Positions 43,691-52,449 of a stretch of DNA of 64,000 nt are shown here, piece by piece. Made by a program: the position numbers and the translations under genes. The DNA comes from Thermoplasmata archaeon (GTDB lineage Archaea > Thermoplasmatota > Thermoplasmata > Lutacidiplasmatales > UBA184). The notes beneath the pieces are model-generated. The model made no database searches. It had not been told where the DNA came from and saw only the letters and a list, made by a program, of their open reading frames with translations. Numbering within the stretch: the first letter of the stretch is position 1; each line of letters opens with the position of its first letter. Location of the stretch: the NCBI GenBank assembly GCA_021796385.1, contig JAJYXQ010000030.1, forward strand, positions 60,607 through 124,606, in the 5' to 3' direction.

Positions 43691-44581
43691 ATGTGTCGGA
43701 AAGTGTCCGCAATCTCTCCGCCATGTCCCAAATGCAAGGATGGCCTCATGGTGAAGGACAGGGTAAAGGGCTGGCATTGCCCAAAGTGCGGCTATGCCCC
43801 CTTCATTGAGGAGCACAAGAGTGCGCCGGCACCGAGCCCGCCACCGAGCGCGATGCCCGTGCCAGCTCAGTTTCCAGCCACCCCACCTTCCGCGGGGCAA
43901 CCCCTTCCGCCGTCACCCGGTCCCTCCGTGACCGTGGGTCCTGCTCCTCGACTGACACCTCCACTTCCGTCACCTGTGGAACCCGCCCCACGCACTCTTT
44001 TCCAGTACCCGGAGCGTCAGGCATACTACGATAGACAGTCTTGGGTCGAGGCCGGGAAGGGTCTCCGTTTTTCTCGGATCATCCCATTGAGCGTCCTCCC
44101 GCCCGGAGAGCCGGTGAAAATGCAAGTCCTCGTGCTCAATGCAAGTAACACCCCCATTGCCGCCACATACTACGTGTCCCTAACGAACCCCAACATGCAA
44201 GGCATGCGACTCTCAGGGGAAACGATGGACATCCCCCCAGGGTACGTCTTCGATGTGTTGCACGCCATCACGACGACGTTTCTGCCCGGCGACTACTCTT
44301 TGACCCTGTTCTGTCTTCCCCACCCACCATCCCTAGGTCCGGGAGGGGCTCGGCCGTCGACTGCCGGGGCTTACGGACCCGGGCCAACACCGCTGATGGT
44401 ACTGGATGGCAGCATTCCCCCGGGCCTTCCGGGCCTCTATGGGGTCTTCCGGGTACGCACCGCATTGACCTGTCCGAACTGCCGAGGGGCGCTCATTTGG
44501 GTGCAAGATGGGACCGGCGGGAAGCCTAGGGCTTGGGTTTGTGGGCGCTGTGGGTTCCGTCTCGAGTCCGGGATGCTGTAG
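43691..44581 (+). CDS. Protein with zinc ribbons at both ends and a beta-sandwich core
   Basis: A 296-residue cytoplasmic protein, no signal or membrane helix. N-terminal C4 zinc ribbon (CPKC near 12-15 and CPKC near 30-33, followed by GYAPFIEE), a Pro-rich spacer (about 45-100), a beta-rich middle domain (about 115-240; VKMQVLVLNASNTPIAATYYVSL resembles an Ig-like or CARDB-like sandwich) and a C-terminal C4 ribbon (CPNC and CGRC near 260-287, then GFRLESG). No family recognised. The last 56 bases overlap the convergent pcc1 gene. Confidence 0.65.
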   Translation: MCRKVSAISPPCPKCKDGLMVKDRVKGWHCPKCGYAPFIEEHKSAPAPSPPPSAMPVPAQFPATPPSAGQPLPPSPGPSVTVGPAPRLTPPLPSPVEPAPRTLFQYPERQAYYDRQSWVEAGKGLRFSRIIPLSVLPPGEPVKMQVLVLNASNTPIAATYYVSLTNPNMQGMRLSGETMDIPPGYVFDVLHAITTTFLPGDYSLTLFCLPHPPSLGPGGARPSTAGAYGPGPTPLMVLDGSIPPGLPGLYGVFRVRTALTCPNCRGALIWVQDGTGGKPRAWVCGRCGFRLESGML

Positions 44582-44834
44582 CCAGGGAACGCTCTGCCGT
44601 GTCCAGACACGAGAGTAGGTCATCCAAACTCCGCAGTAGTTCCGGTAGGTTCCTCGCGTCTAGCGTGATGGATAACTGATCCCGTGCTTGCGTGGTCTTA
44701 GCGAACCCCGCGTTATCGGAATGGATGGATCGCGCGAGGATCTCAGCCGTTGCAGGGTCCGGGCATGTCCGTTGGAGACGAATGCGGGGTCGGACCTCAC
44801 TGTCTCTCTGTTGGCCTATCCCGTCCGTGGTCAT
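44526..44834 (-). CDS. pcc1: KEOPS complex subunit Pcc1
   Basis: A 102-residue subunit of the KEOPS complex that makes the t6A base of tRNA; Pcc1 is the dimerisation subunit that contacts Kae1. The match is the pattern ILARSIHSDNAGF...LSITLDARNLPELLRSLDDLLSCLDTAERSL. The ATG at 44834 overlaps the stop of the DUF998-PH gene by one base (TAATG), so it is translated with that membrane protein, an odd partner. The last ~20 residues (SRTRDGTHSAHKPKP) are encoded opposite the zinc-ribbon gene and look unconstrained. Confidence 0.8.
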   Translation of the reverse strand: MTTDGIGQQRDSEVRPRIRLQRTCPDPATAEILARSIHSDNAGFAKTTQARDQLSITLDARNLPELLRSLDDLLSCLDTAERSLATASRTRDGTHSAHKPKP

Positions 44835-47014
44835 TATGCCCAAGCGAGCGGCGCATCGTAGGTGAGGTCCATGTTGACCGCTCCACCAGACGTGGTGGCC
44901 ACACATCCGATCATCGCCGTGCCCCCAGAGGAAAGGAAGGAGACGGTACCGTTCGTCGTGAGATTGGCTTGGGAACCAGGAACGAGTGAGGTGATGGCGG
45001 TGTTCTGGTACGCGATCGCCTTAGGTAACTGCAGGACCACCACCCATACCGGGGTCCCGCTCCACCACTGAACATTCACTTTCTCAAGAGGAAGGGAGAC
45101 ATTGTGCAGGAAGGGCCAGGGATCAGACTCGATCTGATTGACGTTGAGGTAGAGGGCACATTTCATGTCGATCGTGTAGGTCGTTTGGACCACGGGAACC
45201 AGAGTCGTGGCGAGTACGATACCGAGGACCAGGACAAAAACGACAAGGAGGGACCCGGCACGGGAAACGGTCCTCTGCACCGGGACTTCGGCGAGGCCCA
45301 GTGCCTGTGCCACTTCGGATACCCTCTTTCTGGGGGCCGTGATACCTTTCCATGAGACCCCCTGATCGCGCGTTCCACTGGTCGATGGATGAGAATACGG
45401 GTCCCGGATGAACTCGACATCGCCCACGTCCGCCATTCCTTCGACCCACCCCTGTCGGAGAGCGACTGAGCGAACTTCACCGAGCGGCAGTTGATTGGTC
45501 CTCCCCTCCCGGGGGAATGTCGAGATCACATGCCGGTCGGTGAGGAGATATTGCGTCCGGAGCCCATAGGCGATGGAAAAGGCCAGCGGGAGCAAAACGG
45601 CGACGGCCAACAAGTACTCAAGGATCACGGAATTCCCGCTCCCGAAGAACCATGCAAAGATCATGACGGGGGGTACAATGACTGTCAAGCTGAGCAGGAT
45701 GTGTCCCGGCCATGATGGCAACACCTTCCACCATCTTCGTGCCCCTAGGAGGACGAACACATACCCCGCGATGGCAGAGCCTAGCGTAACGAAAAGAGTA
45801 AGTTCCAATGCTTGCAGGATCGAACCCTTGCTGCCCAGGGTGAGATTCTGCATCAGACCAGCGAATTGCATCGTGAGGTAGTAGTTGGAGAACCCGAACA
45901 AGAACAGGCCTAGGCCAACATAGAAGAGTGCACGCAGTTGGAGTATATGGACGATGGAGGGGCGTGCATACACTTGGATCTTCTCACTTCCTAGCCATGG
46001 TTGCGACGATATCTTGCGGAAAGCCCGCGGAGACGGTACTATTGCGAAATAGAGGACGGCAACCCAGGCATCGATCGCTAAGATGCCAAGGACCTCCCCG
46101 ACCGCACCGGGCGGGCTGCCGAGGCCGCCTGTGACACCGGCAAAGAAGATCAGGACCCCGGTGATAACGGTCAAGGAGCCAAGAACCAATCTCGCTCCTG
46201 CCCCGGTCCGGCTGGTGGGGGACAGGGCATGGGCCAAGAAGGCCAACACGCCAGCGATGAGAGCGACAATCCCTACGATGACCCCCACGGGCGCCAATCC
46301 TCGAGAGAGTCCCAAGGGAACGATGACACCGGAAAAAAGCGGAAGCAAGAAAATACCGATCGCCAGTCCCACAAGAGCGACGATCCATCCCGACAATCTC
46401 CGGGAGGCTACGAAGTTTGCAAGGGTACCGCTGAGAACCACAAAGAAACCATATGCTACCAGAACCATTCCCCAGTACCAGGGCAACACGGGATGGCCGA
46501 AGGCCGCTGCGATCAGGGCGTAAAAGAGCAATGTGCCTATGGCCAGAGCTACCATACCCCGACCAAGCGGGAGGCGCCCTTCCCGGTAAAGACCGAACCC
46601 CCACAAGAAGATGCTGATCAGGGACTGGAGAAAGAACCAGAGAGAGAACACCACGTGAAAGGTCTCAAGTTGACCCGGGGTCTGGTGAAAGACCCCAATG
46701 AGGACGAGCAGGATACCGGATAGGATGAAGGAGAGACTGCCGGCCTTCTCGAATCGGTTCCTTGAAACCAGATAGAGGTAGACGGCGAAGGCGGCGATGA
46801 TGAGGCCGGCCGGGACCATGCCCACGTAATCATAGACCCACGCGTACGGGGTCAGGGTGGGATCCCCCATGTAGCTCAGGGCTCCACCCGAACTCGCCGT
46901 CCAGTTCCACCAGGGGTTGAGATGGACGCAGATCAAGATGACCACCCAGGCGTAGATGGCGCCGATCGGCCCGATGAGGTAGCCCCTTTTTGCCATTCCG
47001 CTCGATGCACTCAT
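44834..47014 (-). CDS. DUF998-like multi-helix membrane protein with PH-like domain (left cassette copy)
   Basis: A 726-residue membrane protein. N-terminal region with ~12 helices, of which the first six resemble DUF998 (GPIGAIYAWVVILICVHLNP; LVLIGVFHQTPG); a second four-helix region (about 365-475); a short cytoplasmic PH-like/bPH domain (about 485-565; YLLTDRHVISTFPREG, RSVALRQGWVEGM, DVEFIRDP); a further helix (about 590-610) and an extracellular C-terminal domain (about 615-726; QIESDPWPFLHNVSLP, WWSGTPVWVVVLQLP, IAYQNT). The right cassette carries the same protein split in two genes and lacking the middle helices. Function unknown; the PH domain suggests lipid or protein binding under the membrane. 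The bPH/DUF998 names are from pattern similarity. Confidence 0.7.
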   Translation of the reverse strand: MSASSGMAKRGYLIGPIGAIYAWVVILICVHLNPWWNWTASSGGALSYMGDPTLTPYAWVYDYVGMVPAGLIIAAFAVYLYLVSRNRFEKAGSLSFILSGILLVLIGVFHQTPGQLETFHVVFSLWFFLQSLISIFLWGFGLYREGRLPLGRGMVALAIGTLLFYALIAAAFGHPVLPWYWGMVLVAYGFFVVLSGTLANFVASRRLSGWIVALVGLAIGIFLLPLFSGVIVPLGLSRGLAPVGVIVGIVALIAGVLAFLAHALSPTSRTGAGARLVLGSLTVITGVLIFFAGVTGGLGSPPGAVGEVLGILAIDAWVAVLYFAIVPSPRAFRKISSQPWLGSEKIQVYARPSIVHILQLRALFYVGLGLFLFGFSNYYLTMQFAGLMQNLTLGSKGSILQALELTLFVTLGSAIAGYVFVLLGARRWWKVLPSWPGHILLSLTVIVPPVMIFAWFFGSGNSVILEYLLAVAVLLPLAFSIAYGLRTQYLLTDRHVISTFPREGRTNQLPLGEVRSVALRQGWVEGMADVGDVEFIRDPYSHPSTSGTRDQGVSWKGITAPRKRVSEVAQALGLAEVPVQRTVSRAGSLLVVFVLVLGIVLATTLVPVVQTTYTIDMKCALYLNVNQIESDPWPFLHNVSLPLEKVNVQWWSGTPVWVVVLQLPKAIAYQNTAITSLVPGSQANLTTNGTVSFLSSGGTAMIGCVATTSGGAVNMDLTYDAPLAWA

Positions 47015-47022
47015 GTCTTAGG

Positions 47023-47364
47023 TTAGGGAACAGGATTCCGGGGTAAGAACTTGACTTGAGTTGCGGCTGGAAAGTGCTCCACCTCATTGCACAACCCGTA
47101 AAGGGCGGCTGTGGCCTTGGACGTGTTCCGGCGGGTGCGGTCCCCGAGTTCACTGAAAGAATTCCCAAGGGAGATGCAGTGACCTTGGTTGAAGTACCCC
47201 TCATACGCGTCCGACTCCCAGCAACAATCCGACAAGACGGGACGGAGCCAGAAAGCGGTCTTGGGGAAGGCGATCAATATCTTTGCCCAGCGAACACTGG
47301 AAAGCGCGGCAGGTCCTGGGAAGGACTCGCCAGACTCGCCCGTCGCCTTAACCTGCCCATCCAT
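47023..47364 (-). CDS. Candidate small gene upstream of the DUF998-PH gene
   Basis: A 113-residue frame (ATG 47364) whose stop is 8 bases before the ATG of the membrane protein on the same strand, typical operon spacing. Codon use looks like its neighbours. Visible features: a Trp/Cys-containing middle (FWLRPVLSDCCWESDAYEGY) and a helical end (KATAALYGLCNEVEHFP). TATA-like boxes lie at 47379-47388 and 47394-47402. I recognise no family, and the right cassette has no counterpart, so it may also be a chance frame in an intergenic region. Confidence 0.4.
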   Translation of the reverse strand: MDGQVKATGESGESFPGPAALSSVRWAKILIAFPKTAFWLRPVLSDCCWESDAYEGYFNQGHCISLGNSFSELGDRTRRNTSKATAALYGLCNEVEHFPAATQVKFLPRNPVP

Positions 47365-47460
47365 TCCCGGTGAGGGAGCTTAACGACTCCGAGACTTAAC
47401 AGTTCCGCTCGCTCCTTCCCACCGGTGATCCGGGTATCGCACGGTGCGTGAGGAGTGCTA

Positions 47461-47470
47461 CCTTATATCT
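47461..47470 (+). promoter_or_regulatory. TATA box of the left Kelch gene
   Basis: ccttatatct lies 27-36 bases before the ATG at 47497 and inside the longer in-frame extension starting at 47455, so the ATG at 47497 is the start. The mRNA is probably leaderless. Confidence 0.6.
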
Positions 47471-47496
47471 TCCGAAGTGAATGCCGTCCTTCAAGG

Positions 47497-49146
47497 ATGG
47501 TACGCAGGTCCGTCGTTCTGGCCATCGCACTGGGTATGGTGCTGGGAAGCTTCTATCCCGTGGCGAATTGGAACTTGTCTACACTATCACCCGGAGTTTC
47601 TCCTTCCGAGAACGTCTTGACCCGAGCGGAGTCCGCCCTCGCAGCCGGCGCAGGACCGGCCAATGGCAATGCGCTCACCTGCGCTTCCATCGGAACTTTG
47701 AGCGCCGGATGCGCCATCGCGTCTCCGAAAACGGCTGTGTCGGGAGGTGGCATCGGTTGGGGAAAGCTTTGTTCGTTCGACACCTGTCCGCCCCCGGCCC
47801 GCGGCGGGGCTGGATTGACCTACGATCCTGCGACCGGGTACGTCGTACTCTTTGGTGGGATCAAGGGACTTACTGCAGCGGCTGGCACCACGTTCAACGA
47901 CACCTGGCTCTTTCAGAACGGTGAGTGGAAGCGCCTCAACATATCGGGTCCCTCCCCGCGCCTTGGGGAGTACATGGCCTATGACTACAAAGATGGTTAC
48001 ATCCTTCTCTTTGGTGGCGGTCCCTATCTGACCCTGAATGGTTCGCTCTATTATCACGACACCTGGGAATTCCAATCAGGCCACTGGAAGGAGTTGCACC
48101 CCGCGAGCTACCCATCGGCCAGGGGGCTCGGTGGGATGGTCTACGATGCTTCGGACGGGTATCTCCTCATGTTCGGTGGCATGAGCAGTCAAACCGACAT
48201 CCATAGTGACACTTGGACGTACTCTGGGGGGACGTGGGATAACATCACCTCCAGTCTTTCCGTTTCCCCTCCCCCCCTTCTCGCACCAGTCATGTCGTAC
48301 TATCCTCCCGCGTCGGAGGTGGTCGTATTCGGGGGGGCCACACCTGAACCGGGGTTCGAGTTCGGACAAGACCTCTCCGTGACATGGACATACTCTCACG
48401 GGGCTTGGAAGAACGTTTCCGCCACTTCGGGAACCCCCCCTGACGGTCGGATACTTGCGTCGATGGCATATGACGCCGCCCAAGGCTTCCTTGTCCTCTT
48501 CGGGGGTTGGAACACATCCACCGGAGCCCTCTATGGCGACACCTGGCTCTACTCGGGCGGGCACTGGGCGATCTACTTTGCCTCACCCACGCCTTCCCAA
48601 CACATCATCGGCGCATCCGCGATTTCGACAACCTCTACGGCGGGCCTCTTTTTCTTCGGGGGGATAGTCGGAAACTACTCGGCGTATTGGGCCACCAACG
48701 CCACATGGTCCTTTGGCCCTCCGCCTGCGAACGCCACGGTTACGATAACACCTCCGACCCCATTCGATGTCACCTTTGATATCGCTCCGAGGGCCTGCGA
48801 TGCGGTCTATTTCAACGGAACACAGGTCGAAAGTGGGGGACAGCTCTCGGTGATCCCCGAAGCCTACAGTGTGTTGGCCCCCACATGCCCTGGCTACTAC
48901 TTCGGCAGTTGGTACGTCTCTGGAGGGATCGAGCCAGCCTCAGCCTCCGCCTCAGATACCACTGTCAATGTGGTGGGAAACGGCACGCTTACTCTGTTCT
49001 ACCAACAATCTCCCACTCTGGACCAACCGAACGATCGATACCAGCTTCTCCCGGTCGACCTGACAGTGACCATCACGGCAATCGTCCTAGCCTCGGCGGC
49101 TCTCCTCTTCTTACGCGGCCGCTCCCAACGTAGGGCTTCTCACTAG
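47497..49146 (+). CDS. Kelch-repeat surface protein (left cassette copy)
   Basis: A 549-residue surface protein: signal/anchor helix (RRSVVLAIALGMVLGSF), a stretch with two Cys pairs (ALTCASIG, CSFDTCPPPARGG), about six Kelch blades of a beta-propeller (typical blade: DGYILLFGGGPYLTLNGSLY; GGLGG-type turns such as RGLGGMVYD and tryptophans in DTWEFQSGHW), a C-terminal PEGA/Bacterial-repeat-like domain (FDIAPRACDAVYFNGT), and a membrane helix (about 518-537) with a short basic tail RGRSQRRASH. Kelch propellers bind proteins or glycans. The paralogue at 55425-57077 is almost equal in length (550) and very similar in the blades. Confidence 0.85.
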   Translation: MVRRSVVLAIALGMVLGSFYPVANWNLSTLSPGVSPSENVLTRAESALAAGAGPANGNALTCASIGTLSAGCAIASPKTAVSGGGIGWGKLCSFDTCPPPARGGAGLTYDPATGYVVLFGGIKGLTAAAGTTFNDTWLFQNGEWKRLNISGPSPRLGEYMAYDYKDGYILLFGGGPYLTLNGSLYYHDTWEFQSGHWKELHPASYPSARGLGGMVYDASDGYLLMFGGMSSQTDIHSDTWTYSGGTWDNITSSLSVSPPPLLAPVMSYYPPASEVVVFGGATPEPGFEFGQDLSVTWTYSHGAWKNVSATSGTPPDGRILASMAYDAAQGFLVLFGGWNTSTGALYGDTWLYSGGHWAIYFASPTPSQHIIGASAISTTSTAGLFFFGGIVGNYSAYWATNATWSFGPPPANATVTITPPTPFDVTFDIAPRACDAVYFNGTQVESGGQLSVIPEAYSVLAPTCPGYYFGSWYVSGGIEPASASASDTTVNVVGNGTLTLFYQQSPTLDQPNDRYQLLPVDLTVTITAIVLASAALLFLRGRSQRRASH

Positions 49147-49163
49147 GTCCGACCCACACCGGG

Positions 49164-49181
49164 TCCCCCTTCAGAGGGGGA
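49164..49181. terminator. Terminator-like hairpin between convergent genes
   Basis: tccccct (49164-49170) and aggggga (49175-49181) form a perfect 7-bp stem with a tcag loop, between the Kelch stop (49146) and the Ig-repeat stop (49189). Probably ends both transcripts. Confidence 0.5.
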
Positions 49182-49188
49182 AGTCAAA

Positions 49189-52100
49189 TTACGGACCGTT
49201 AGGGGGGGAACTCCCGTAGGGTGGGGAAGGTGGAGAAGTCGGGGGAGAGGCTCCCGCGCCTCCCTTCATCCTCTTCCGGTGGAGCAGTAGGCCGGCAACC
49301 CCACCCACTATGCCTACCGCGACCAAGATCAGGATGATAGGTAGCAGGTAACTGCTGATGCCAGACGCAGGTGCCGACGTGGACCCCGAAGTTACCGTCA
49401 ACTCGGTGATAGCGTTCGAAGAGCCCGAGCTATCGTTCACATATACCCGGATCGTGTAATTCCCGGCGGAAGTCGGTTGGCAGGAGAGCGTAGGGACATC
49501 TTCGGAAAGGCATCCGGCAGGCAGTCCGGTGTATGCGTAGCTTAAGACCTGAGTCCCACCGCTGGCCGTCACTTTGAGTTGGGTGACGCTCCCGAGGGGC
49601 ATTGAGGAAGGGTTCGCGACGAAGGAACTGATGGTCGGGCTGCCCGCACCCCCGCTTGCCGGTGTAACGTGAAACAAAGTATTGCTCGAGGCGCTGTGGG
49701 AAGCGCTATCGTTCACATAGACCGTAACCGTGTAGTTGCCCGAGATCGATGGAGTGCATGAGAAACTTGCCTTATCCGTGGTCGCGCAGCCTGAGGGTAG
49801 ACCAGTATAGTCGTAGGCCAAGGGCGGGGTACCCCCGGAGGCGGAGACCGATATGATTACGGGGGTTCCAACGCTCACGGTGCTCGGCGTGATCGTGAAT
49901 GACGAGATTGAGGGAGCTCCCGAAGGCTGATTGACGGTCAGATTGAGAGAGCCAACTCCGCTCAACTTCTTCGTGTCGGTCACTGTGACTTGAATGTGGA
50001 AAGGTCCGCCGCCGACGGTGGGCGTGCAAGACAGAGACGATGTGTTCTGGGTGAGGCACCCCGTCGGGAGACCGCTATAGAAGTATGTCAAAGCTCCTGT
50101 TCCGCCCGAAGTGGTGACGCTCAAGACTGTGGCTTGATTGACATTCACCGGGTTCGGGTTGGCAATGAAGGATGTGACTCGGGGTGCAGTGGCCGCTGGG
50201 GCATTGAGGGTGAACGAGGAACTACCGGTGATGTTCTTCCCCGAAGCGTCGGTGACCGTCACATTCACGAGGTAGGTCCTGGGAGTGGCGGAGAGGCTGG
50301 TAGCGCAGATCAATGATACCACATTGCTGGTGCTGCATCCCAACGGAAGACCGGAATAGACGTAGGTGTAGGGAGCGGTTCCAGTTCCCGGGGTCACCGT
50401 GGTGTTCAAGTAGACGGTCTGTCCCGCGGTGATCGTGGAGGGCAACGCCGTGAACGATGTGAGCGCAAGCGGAGCGTTCACGGTAACGCTTGCGTTTCGG
50501 CTCACCTTGTTTCCCGCCGAGTCCATGGCCACTACGGAGATTGTGAACTTTCCCGTGACAAGCGGCTTGCACGAGAAGCTAGCGGGCTGTGTCCCATTCG
50601 TGCATCCACTCCCTCCCGGGAGACCCGAATAATTGTACACCACGGGAGGCAGGCCACCGGAAGAGGTCACACTGAGCGTCATAGTCGTGTTGGTGTCGAG
50701 CACGTTGGGGGAGATGGTGAAAGAGGGGATGGACAAGTGGGCATAGACGTTCACCGTCGTCGACGCACTGCTGCTGTGTCCCAGGGAGTCGTTCAGGTAG
50801 ACCGTCACGTTGTACGTCCCTGGTACAGAGGGGTAACAGCTGAGGGAGGTGGAATTCCGGGTCGTGCAGTTAGCCGGGAGGCCAACGTATGCATAATGAA
50901 TGGGGTTTGGCCAACTGCCATTGGTCACCTGGAACTTGGTCGATTGGTTGGCCAAGAGGCTCGAGGGTGTCGCATTGAAAGAAAGGATCGAGGGCCCCCC
51001 GGTCTTCGTTACCGTGATGTTCGCCTCGTCACTGATGGCGGAACAATTGTAAGTCACGTTAGCCCAGAGCCGGCCTGTTCCTGTGGTACTGCTCGCAGTG
51101 AACTTGACCGACGGGCCAGTGGTTGCGTTGAGGGTTCCCAGGGACGCCGGGCTGAAGTGCCAAGAATAATGGGCACTCGGTATTGTGACGCCATTCTGGT
51201 TGATTGCCGTGGCATTGAACACTTGGGAACCCGAATACGCCAGTGCTGCCTGAACGGGGGTGATGCTGCTCTTGTTGAGGAGGATCACCTTGAAGTTACC
51301 CCACAAGGGCACCAGACCACCTGGGAATGGTACGGAAGTACCGACCGTCAACTGGTCGATCCCAAGAGTGTTCACCTGCAAATGCCCCTGGATTCCGACC
51401 ACTTTCATTGAGGCGTTGAACTGGGGCATGGCGTTCGTGGCAGCAGGGGTATACCAGCTTCCTGCCCCGCTCTTGACACCGACGGCATAGGGAACGTTCG
51501 TCGTGGGCATGTTGGGCGTGGCTGCCCCCGACATCCCATAGCTGACCGCCAAGAAACTGGGCCCCACACTAGCTCCCTCCTCGCAGATCGTACCTGCCGC
51601 GGCAGCGACGCCAAGATTGTACGTCCCGTTCTCCCAAGCGATTCCGCCACTGACCGTGCCACCCACGATAGGGCTTCCGTCGAAGGTGAATGTCCACCAG
51701 TCGCCGACCTTGTGGGTGATGACAAACTTGTGGGTGCTACCCTGGCTGAATGTGGTCCAGCCAGGGCCGTTGATCCCAAAGATGTTCTCATTCACGATCA
51801 ACGTCCCGTTAGGTAGGAACGCTGCGGGAACCGCGACATTGGATACCCCATAGGTAGAATTCGTGGTCATGGCGATCCCGGCGGCCGCAACAGGGGGAGT
51901 TGAGGATCCGGCGGGGGGAGCCGACTTGATGGGATCCGCTACTCCGAGCACTAAGAACTGGTTGTTCCCGAGATTGAGACCGTTCGGGACGGTGATGGTC
52001 GAGTTGACCCCGGTATTGTTAACGAAGTCTCCAACGTTCCATGTTCCGGCGGCACCAGTCCCCGCGGCCGGCAGATTGAGCAACCCACTCGATGGGCGGA

Positions 52101-52275
52101 CCGCGGAGTGATCACAGGGAACGGTTGGATATGCGCCTGAGAGTACATTCGAGGGCAGGTCAAAAGGCCCTTTCGAAGTCAACGCTGGACCCTGTAAGGT
52201 CACGGGGTTCAGCAGCACGATCGACGAAGATACAGTCGCCAACACGGCAAGCGCCACGAGGAGGGCCACGCGCAT
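49189..52275 (-). CDS. Ig-repeat surface protein (left cassette copy, six repeats)
   Basis: A 1028-residue surface protein: signal helix (RVALLVALAVLATVSSSIVLL), an N-terminal ~380-residue domain of unknown fold shared with its paralogue (THKVGDWWTFTFDGSPIVGG, ENGTYNLGV, GPSFLAVSYG), one unpaired linker domain with YNCSAISDEANITVTKTGGP, then six ~88-residue Ig-like repeats each with GLPxGC and a second Cys, one membrane helix (about 977-1000, followed by LLLHRKRMKGG) and a Pro-rich tail SPPTSPPSPPYGSSPPNGP. ATG at 52275 is ~26 bases after a TATA-like box (52296-52306); the GTG at 52284 is too close. The paralogue at 52450 has five repeats, which accounts for the 89-residue length difference. 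Confidence 0.85.
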   Translation of the reverse strand: MRVALLVALAVLATVSSSIVLLNPVTLQGPALTSKGPFDLPSNVLSGAYPTVPCDHSAVRPSSGLLNLPAAGTGAAGTWNVGDFVNNTGVNSTITVPNGLNLGNNQFLVLGVADPIKSAPPAGSSTPPVAAAGIAMTTNSTYGVSNVAVPAAFLPNGTLIVNENIFGINGPGWTTFSQGSTHKFVITHKVGDWWTFTFDGSPIVGGTVSGGIAWENGTYNLGVAAAAGTICEEGASVGPSFLAVSYGMSGAATPNMPTTNVPYAVGVKSGAGSWYTPAATNAMPQFNASMKVVGIQGHLQVNTLGIDQLTVGTSVPFPGGLVPLWGNFKVILLNKSSITPVQAALAYSGSQVFNATAINQNGVTIPSAHYSWHFSPASLGTLNATTGPSVKFTASSTTGTGRLWANVTYNCSAISDEANITVTKTGGPSILSFNATPSSLLANQSTKFQVTNGSWPNPIHYAYVGLPANCTTRNSTSLSCYPSVPGTYNVTVYLNDSLGHSSSASTTVNVYAHLSIPSFTISPNVLDTNTTMTLSVTSSGGLPPVVYNYSGLPGGSGCTNGTQPASFSCKPLVTGKFTISVVAMDSAGNKVSRNASVTVNAPLALTSFTALPSTITAGQTVYLNTTVTPGTGTAPYTYVYSGLPLGCSTSNVVSLICATSLSATPRTYLVNVTVTDASGKNITGSSSFTLNAPAATAPRVTSFIANPNPVNVNQATVLSVTTSGGTGALTYFYSGLPTGCLTQNTSSLSCTPTVGGGPFHIQVTVTDTKKLSGVGSLNLTVNQPSGAPSISSFTITPSTVSVGTPVIISVSASGGTPPLAYDYTGLPSGCATTDKASFSCTPSISGNYTVTVYVNDSASHSASSNTLFHVTPASGGAGSPTISSFVANPSSMPLGSVTQLKVTASGGTQVLSYAYTGLPAGCLSEDVPTLSCQPTSAGNYTIRVYVNDSSGSSNAITELTVTSGSTSAPASGISSYLLPIILILVAVGIVGGVAGLLLHRKRMKGGAGASPPTSPPSPPYGSSPPNGP

Positions 52276-52449
52276 GCGAAGCACTATGACACTCGTGTAT
52301 TAACTCCTTTGGGGCATGTCCCGGAACTGGGATTGTTTTACTCCACCCAAAACTGCGGACAAAGACTGGCCGCGCCCAGCAGAATCCTTAAGCCGAACCA
52401 CCGGAGTACCGGCGGAAAACCTTTAGTAACGTCCGTGCGTGACTATCTC
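52276..52449. promoter_or_regulatory. Divergent promoter region at the centre of the mirrored cassette
   Basis: Holds the TATA-like box agttaataca for the left Ig gene (minus strand, about 52295-52305) and ctttagtaac (52421-52430) for the right Ig gene, each ~26 bases before its ATG. The ~110 bases between are GC-rich with no recognised feature. This is the axis of the inverted duplication. Confidence 0.45.
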
